NCBI GenBank assembly: GCA_965153355.1
Contig: OZ231126.1
Coordinates: forward strand, 88,660,001-88,724,000
Source of the DNA: Flaccisagitta enflata
Lineage: Eukaryota; Chaetognatha; Sagittoidea; Aphragmophora
Length of the DNA stretch: 64,000 nucleotides
Direction of reading: 5' to 3'
Under the pieces are notes generated by a model. It searched no databases and was not told the origin of the DNA. It saw only the letters and a program-made list of their open reading frames with translations. Both the position numbers and the translations under genes were made by a program. Below are positions 56,966 through 64,000 of the stretch, in pieces (position 1 is the stretch's first letter; each line of letters starts with the position of its first letter).

Positions 56966-57155
56966 TTGGGCAGCGGCCCCGGAGGGTCCATTGGTCGGTC
57001 TGTCTGTCGGTCTGTCAAACTTAAATTTCTTTTTATCAATTTTATTTCCTTAAGTCATTTGATAGTATACTAAGGCATTCTAAGTCATTCTAAGTCATTC
57101 TCAGTCATTATGTAAGTCTCGCACGTGACTTATAGGTAGTGGCCTTGTTTTTCTG
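56966..57155 (+). mobile_element. F4 end joined to H1-type 3' end
   Basis: GGGCAGCGGCCCCGGAGGGT is followed by GTCGGTCTGTCTGTCGG, several TAAGTCATTC repeats and CTCGCACGTGACTTATAGGT then GGCCTTGTTTTT. The latter resembles the 3' end of the expanded H1 element at 4926-4955. Confidence 0.5.
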
Positions 57156-57689
57156 CCGCCTTAATCTTCTTTTTTTTTTATCCTCCATTCAAGCAACGTT
57201 CATGCGGCAACCCATTTGAAGGATATTGAGTATAACGTTTGGTAACACATCTATGCAATGCAGTGATAAGCTACATGGCGGGTTGTAATCGAGTGGAAGT
57301 GGGCAGGGGCAGTGATAAGAACCAAACAAAATTTTGAGAAAAAAAGTGCTCAAGAGCTTATTTGTTTTTGCAAAATCAAGGGCAGTTAGCAACAAAACCA
57401 GTCGCAAGTAGGTTGGATGAGGCAGAGATGCTGAGTATGACCTAGTCAAATTGCCAATGGACTGGCATAGGGCAAGGCAGTGTTTAAAAAACCTGTCCCC
57501 AAATTGTATGAAATTAACTTGCATTCTAAAAAAATCATCAATTTTGATTTTCAAAACATATTACCTCTAATTTAACAAACGATGTTTTTGAAAAAAAAGA
57601 TATTTTTAAAAACAAAACTGTGGGCCAGCATGTTCCTATAAGATGAGAAAAAAAAAAGAGTAACATCTCCACTCCAGCACCATAAATTG
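57156..57689. other. Spacer, nothing recognised
   Basis: A 121-codon minus frame (57189-57554) has no recognisable motif and is not called. It contains an H1-like GTGGGCAGGGGCAGTGATAA. Confidence 0.35.
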
Positions 57690-57691
57690 TA

Positions 57692-58289
57692 CTACTTAGG
57701 CCATAAAAAACGCAATTTTCCTAATGAGACTTGAATTTTTGATAATTTCGCTCTTCAAATCTTTGGAGGAGAGCATGAATGTTTAGGACTAGTATCCATT
57801 TTGACCCCCTGAGCTGAAGCAGGTGCCTGAGCCGTATTTGAGCAAGGATTAAAAAGGTTTTGCCCACATGATCACTCAAAGCGGGATCCCAAATTGAAGC
57901 GTTTTAGTCAACAACTTTTAAGGTTTCTACTTTATTGTAGAGGTAGTTAATGATACCAGGACCTTAACTCTTTTACTAATTTACCTTTTGTATATACTAG
58001 GGGCAATAATGGAGAGGAAAAATGGCACTGGTGACAGAGTTTGTTTTGCAGAAACCAATTTGAAGGTAGCTTAGCTAAAAATGGGCAAGTTTTGTGTGAG
58101 TTTCAGAATGGAACTTTTTCAAAGATTGGTAATTATCTCTGAAACGGCTCATCATAGCCTTTTGGGACCAAGTTTTTTGAACTCCTAACACGAAAACACT
58201 TCAAAAATACTCAAGAGAGCAGCACTCTTTGACCAGTATTGTACCCTTATCCTTGTGCATGTAGATTGCGTTTTTTATGGCCTAAGTAG
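57692..58289. mobile_element. TA-flanked MITE, 598 bp
   Basis: Perfect 25-bp inverted ends starting CTACTTAGGCCATAAAAAAC, with TA at 57690-57691 and 58290-58291. Similar size and first bases (CTA) to 52731-53338 but a different interior. Non-coding. Confidence 0.85.
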
Positions 58290-58447
58290 TATTATGCGAG
58301 TGATCAAAATGAAGCAACCAGTAAGAGCACCTAAAAAAGTAAACGAAACAAAGCAACCAGTATGAACATTTATAAAAGTAAACACAATAAAGCAACCAGT
58401 ATGAACATCTACAAAAGTAAACAAAATAAAGCAACCAGTATGAACCA

Positions 58448-58640
58448 GAGAAAGCCGGCCCGGAGCCGGAATGGAGCCGGATGCGGTGGACGCGGCGTTT
58501 TTTGGGGACGCGGGCGCGGAGGCGCTCTGAAAATTTTAGTAAAGGGGGACACGGAGCCGGAGCCGTTTGCAACAATGCTGACCAAGACGTGGACGCGGAT
58601 GCGGCATTTGTCAACCGCATCCTCGCGCCCATAATTCTTT
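58448..58640. other. GC-rich block with hairpin inside the minisatellite
   Basis: CCGGAGCCGGAATGGAGCCGG-like repeats with a hairpin at 58597-58622 (GGATGCGG / CCGCATCC). It precedes the CTTT array and may be the end of a mobile element. Confidence 0.5.
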
Positions 58641-58675
58641 GTTTTCTGAACTCTTTTTTTTTCTATTTTTCTTCC

Positions 58676-58679
58676 CCTC

Positions 58680-58755
<76 letters not shown>

Positions 58756-58877
58756 TCATTCTTTCTTTCTTTCTATTTCTTTCTATCTTCTTTGTTTCTG
58801 TATTTCTGCATTTCTTTCTTTCTTTCTTTCGTTTTTTTCTTTCATTCTTTTATTCTTTCATTCTTTCATTCATTCAT

Positions 58878-58908
<31 letters not shown>

Positions 58909-59120
58909 CTCTCTTTCTTTCTCTCTTCCTTTCTTTGTTTCTTTCTCTCTTTACTTTATTTATTTCTCTCTTTACTTTATTTCCTTTCTATTTCTTCCCT
59001 CTCCTTTTTTTTTTCTTTTTTTCTTTCCTTCTTTTTGCGACTTTCATTCAATTCTTTTCTTTGTTTCGATCTTCCTTTCTTTTCTTTTCTTTCTTTCCTT
59101 TTCTTTTTTCTTTTCTTTCT
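58676..59120. repeat. (CTTT)n microsatellite with variants
   Basis: Over 400 bp of pyrimidine-rich CTTT and CATT repeats. Confidence 0.97.
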
Positions 59121-59488
59121 GTCTTGAACGTCTACAAAAGGAAATAAAGTTAAGCAACCAGTATGAACATCTACAAAATTAAACATAATAAAGCAACCAG
59201 CTTGAACATCTACAATAGTAAACAAAATTAAGCAACCAGTAAGAGCACCTCCTAAAGTAAGCAAAATAAAGCAACCAGTATGAACATCTACAAAAATAAA
59301 CAAAATAAAGCAACCAGTAATAACATCTACAAAAGTAATCAAAATAAAGCAATCAGTATGAACATCTACAAAATATCTTCACTTCTTTTCTCCTTTTTTT
59401 TTCTTCAGGGGCTCACGTTGTTGAATCTCGATCAAAATTCATTCTATGCATGCACGATTCTTCCTCACACTTTCAATCTGTTCTTTTA

Positions 59489-60547
59489 CAGTCAGTGGAC
59501 AAAACAAAATAGGTGGAGGTTGTTGGTTTTGATCCAACTTACTGTTGTTAAACAGAATGCTGTAAACAATGACTGGTTGTAAAAATTACAGCCAGCTGTT
59601 ATGCTACAAAGTCGGCAAAAATCCTGATGAAATTCTGAGAAGTTTGACATGTCACACTTAATATTTTTTGTTGAAAATATTCTTTTTTCATATTGCATTA
59701 TAACTAAATCAAACATTAATAAGTTTTTTTTATTTTCATATAAAAGTATATGTTGTGATATATCAAACTTCTTAGAATTTCATCAGGATTACGAATCTGC
59801 CGGTCTCATTCTATTTGATGAAAGTTGGAATTTTGCCAACTTTGTAACATAACAGCCGGCTGTAATATTACCAACCAGTTGTTGTTTACAGCATTCTGTT
59901 CATCATCAGTGGGTTGGAGCAAAGCTACAGTACGATGGGAGCAATGACGACCTAGACTGGAGGATAGGTATCCTAATTTCATTTATATCATGAAATATTT
60001 AAGATCTAGACTAATTAAAGAGTGCTCTATTGAGTGAATGTATTTGCGTCTCCTAAACCTCAACTTGTGACTTGACCTCATCAAGACTTCATTTTTCTAG
60101 GTTTTAACCTATTTCATTAGATTGGGCAAAAGATTTTACATAATTTTGAAAAAAAAATCAGCTCAATCGGACTATTTTTACAGGTTTTACGGCTATGTTT
60201 ATTAAACAAAAGTTATGCAAATTAATTTATGGGCAAAACTTAAAATGGCTATAAAACCTGTAAAAATAGACCGATTGAGTTGATTTTTTTTTTAAAACCA
60301 TATAAAATTTTCCATCTGATCTATCTAAATAGGTTAAAACTTTGAAAAATGAAGTCTTGATGAGGTCAAGTCGCAAGTTGAAGTTTGAGAGATGCAATCA
60401 TTTTCACTCAATAAAGCAACCTTTAATTGCCCTAGATCTCAAATATTTTATGATACCTAAAATCTATCCCCCAGTCTAGGTTGTCATTGCTCCTATTGTA
60501 CTGTAACAAAGTGAGTTCTCTACCTATTGTGTTCTGTCCACTGACTG
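59489..60547. mobile_element. Foldback element with long inverted arms
   Basis: Ends CAGTCAGTGGACAAAACAAA and mirror GTTCTGTCCACTGACTG. Arms match inward over roughly 300 bp (GGGAGCAATGAC, CCTAGACTGG, GACTTGACCTCATCAAGACT, ACAGGTTTTA). A second foldback interrupts the left arm. The ends look Tc1/mariner-like but no clean TA duplication is visible. Confidence 0.8.
59552..59900. mobile_element. Foldback element nested in the previous one
   Basis: Ends AACAGAATGCTGTAAACAA and mirror; arms of about 120-130 bp contain CAAAGT, CATCAGGAT and AGAAGTTTGA blocks. It is absent from the right arm of the host element, which therefore gives the empty site. Confidence 0.8.
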
Positions 60548-60671
60548 TTTATTCTTTTTTTTTTTACCATCTGTCTGTCTGTTGGTGTTCATCTTCATAT
60601 AAACCTGAATTTGTATCAATCGAGTTAACTTTTTGCGGTTTACAGAACGATCGGTCATATGCTGGGTAGGT

Positions 60672-61310
60672 AAAAACCCTAAACAGGTCGCCCAAGGGCA
60701 ATATGTGGTCAGCGATACCCATTGCCCTGCTTTGAGTGATAGTGAATTGAAGGGAAGGGAAGCAGGGCAGCGGCCCCAAAGGGAACGAAGTCCTGTAGAA
60801 CACAGGGGGACTTTCGTTCGTCCTGCCTGAAGAAAGGGATGAGATGCTATATAGGGCTGACTGAAGGCCTTCTAGAGCTCAAACTGAGGTCTAAGAAGGC
60901 TGATATAAGGCCTGAGAATGCCAATTGGAAGCTTGAGAGGGCTGACTTGAGGCTTGGGAGAACTGGATTAAGGCTTGAAATCAGAGGACTGATTTGAAGC
61001 CTAAGAGCAATAAATTCCGGCTCAGATGGCTGATTTGAGGCCTGAAAGGCCTAATTTGAGGCTTGAGAGGACAGGTTTGAGGCCTGAGAGGTTGGATTTG
61101 GGGCCTGAGAGGCAAGATTTGAGGCCTGAGAGGCTGGAGAGGCTGGATTTGAGGCCGGAGAGGCAGGATTTGAGGCCTGAGAGGCCAAATTTGAGGCCTG
61201 AGGTATGCTTGGGGGGGACGGACAAATGGACGGACGAACGGACGGATGGACGAACGGAAGTCCCCCTGTGTTCTACAGGACTTCGTCCCCTACGGGGCCG
61301 CTGCCCAAAA
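60672..61310. mobile_element. F4 foldback element, best-preserved ends
   Basis: Core element 60765-61306 (542 bp). The left GGGCAGCGGCCCCAAAGGGA then ACGAAGTCCTGTAGAACACA is mirrored almost base for base for about 58 bp at the right. The core is GGCCTGAGAGGCTGGATTTGA-type repeats. An outer motif (GGCAATATGTGGTCAGCGAT) precedes it. Confidence 0.85.
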
Positions 61311-61799
61311 AAGGTTAGCGAACCTAAAATATTACGGACAGCGAGACGGACAGACTGACGCAGTTGCGAGTTCGCGGTTAGTAGTTAACAGAGAGATAGA
61401 CAGATGTTTGAAATCTGTCTGAAATCTGTCTGAGTTGGAGAAACTTTGCTCGTAGTGCTGAGTGCGGAGTGCAGACGGATGGCCAAATTGACCGAGCCAA
61501 TTCGAACTCATCCAGAAACTTAAAATTGAGATATTTCAACGGGACACGCACATCAGCAATTAGTATGGCAGAAGATAAATTTGCCAAGAAATACCGAGTG
61601 GTGATGGGGAGAGGGGGAGCATGAGGATGGGGAAGAGAGAGTTAGGAGGAAGAGGAGGAAGCAAGAATGCCGAAAGGCCAACGACCTGCAAATTTGGACT
61701 TCCACATGTACACAGACATACTATTGTAGTTCAACAAAAAACACACAAACGATTATACGGTTGAATAATACTATGACAAAACTATTCATTCTTCTCCTC
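61311..61799. other. Spacer, nothing recognised
   Basis: An eroded H1-like 5' end may lie at 61330-61385 (GACGGACAGACTGACGCAGT then TGCGAGTTCGCGG). No gene. Confidence 0.35.
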
Positions 61800-62020
61800 G
61801 AGACCACGTTTTTATAAGGGGGGTGTGTCCGTAGGTTGGTTCGTCCGTCCGAAGGTCCGTAATGCAAAAGATTGGATGACGCGAATAGGCCTAAAATAGC
61901 GGTTGCTGAGTATAACAGCCGCTGCCCAGCCACAATATAGCTCCCTCCCAGCAACATACTGCCCCTGCCCACTCACGATTCTGCCTCTGCCCAGTGCCAC
62001 CCGCAAGCGACTGTTTTCCT
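61800..62020 (+). mobile_element. Diverged H-type element
   Basis: TTTTTATAAGGGGGGTGTGT, then GTCCGTCCGAAGGTCCG, then CTGCCCCTGCCCACTCACGA and CCACCCGCAAGCGACTGTTTT. The order is as in H1, but the ends are eroded. Confidence 0.45.
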
Positions 62021-62035
62021 TTCATCATTGCTATC

Positions 62036-63451
<1,416 letters not shown>

Positions 63452-63740
63452 TCTACAATTTTTTTTATAAGAACGTCATTTTTTTTCACAGGCTTCATAT
63501 TCTTATTTTCAAGACCAAATGAAGCCTTCAATGTTCTTAGAGCGTTCTTAATTCTAAATACAATATTAACTATAGGAAACCTTATAATATACTATTACTC
63601 AATTATAGTAAATATATTTCTATCAAATACTGCTAAAACAAATGCTAATCATTAAAGTCTTTATTCAAAAATCATAAAATATCATATCAATTATACTAAA
63701 ATTCAAATGTTTTTCTAATGTTTTTTTGATTTTACCTTAA
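63452..63740. mobile_element. Truncated relative of the 6024-6703 MITE
   Basis: TTTTTTTTATAAGAACGTCA, then GGCTTCATATTC and TATAATATACTATTACTCAA, match 6028-6480 in order. The right end is missing. Confidence 0.7.
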
Positions 63741-63874
63741 GACAGCGTGCCCATGACGCCAACGTTTAGGGTATCAAATTGGGTCAAAATAGAAACAAGC
63801 CCAAGAGGGCAACAGTCGCTTGCGTCTGGAAATGACAAACAAAAGAGTTCCTCCTATCAAGGCAACGCGATATG

Positions 63875-64000
63875 TATTGATACAATGTCGATACAATATT
63901 GATACAATATCGATACAATATTGGTACAATACAATACCCAAAAACACCCAAAAGCACCCAAAAATACCAGAAAATACCCAGAAGTACCCAAAAATCCTCA
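63875..64000. repeat. Short tandem repeats GATACAATAT and ACCCAAAAAT
   Basis: About five 11-14 bp GATACAATATC units followed by about six 10-bp ACCCAAAAAC units, running to the window edge. Confidence 0.9.

Larger units (their letters stand above)
58310..59378. repeat. 39-bp minisatellite AAAGCAACCAGTATGAACAT, interrupted
   Basis: Unit AAAGCAACCAGTATGAACAT plus CTACAAAAGTAAACAAAAT. Four copies (58310-58447) and six to seven copies (59135-59378) flank an unrelated GC-rich and CTTT-rich block, so the array was probably split by an insertion. Confidence 0.9.

Noticed and set aside
57189-57554. 121-codon minus-strand frame
   Set aside because: No motif; part of it overlaps an H1-like GC-rich phrase. 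Chance frame more likely.

Overview
The window looks like gene-poor intergenic DNA of an invertebrate animal. It has spliced genes with GT-AG introns, long microsatellites, animal-type DNA transposon remnants, and no bacterial gene organisation. I cannot name the species. I saw no tRNA, rRNA or CRISPR array. Almost every long reading frame outside the genes listed here is a shadow of a simple repeat.

Genes, all on the minus strand. (1) A 169-residue Cys/Pro/Gly-rich protein in two exons (9069..8913 and 8639..8287). (2) Its close downstream neighbour, a small coiled-coil protein with an N-terminal hydrophobic segment, in two exons (8253..8044 and 5858..5664); its ATG is 33 bp after the first gene's stop. 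(3) A very large low-complexity exon (39203 or 39345..34504) ending in Cys/Asp repeats. (4) A second low-complexity exon (49199..47279) with good splice signals on both sides. None matches a family I can name.

The main structural event is a direct segmental duplication: copy A is about 6742-19419 and copy B about 26700-38237, nearly identical. It carries gene 1, exon 1 of gene 2, and most of gene 3. Each copy truncates one gene: A lacks the 5' part of gene 3, and B lacks the last exon of gene 2. In B the Cys-rich gene has also lost its intron acceptor (AG to CG). A 7.3 kb block of repeats (19420-26699) separates the copies, and an 18-bp minisatellite abuts the left edge of copy B.

The rest is mobile and repetitive DNA. 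The commonest class is a short element with one architecture in at least three sequence-unrelated families. A 5' terminal motif is repeated inverted near the 3' end, followed by a 3' hairpin and TTG-T(n). The core is a tetranucleotide or longer tandem repeat, and the element sits in T-runs. I call these H1 (motif AGTCGCGGAC), H2 (AGATGCGTCC) and H3 (GGAAAAAAGTCG). The layout matches what is known of Helentron-associated non-autonomous elements (DINE-1/HINE type). Two insertions can be compared with an empty site inside the window. Also present are two related hAT-type elements with perfect 8-bp target duplications (one keeps a transposase C-terminal fragment), several TA-flanked Tc1/mariner-type MITEs, nested foldback elements, and a roughly 541-bp foldback family (F4, ends GGGCAGCGG).

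Right-hand part (39.3-64 kb): a mosaic of these families, the second low-complexity exon, and GA, CA, TA, CTTT and CTCG microsatellites. No autonomous helicase or intact transposase gene was seen.
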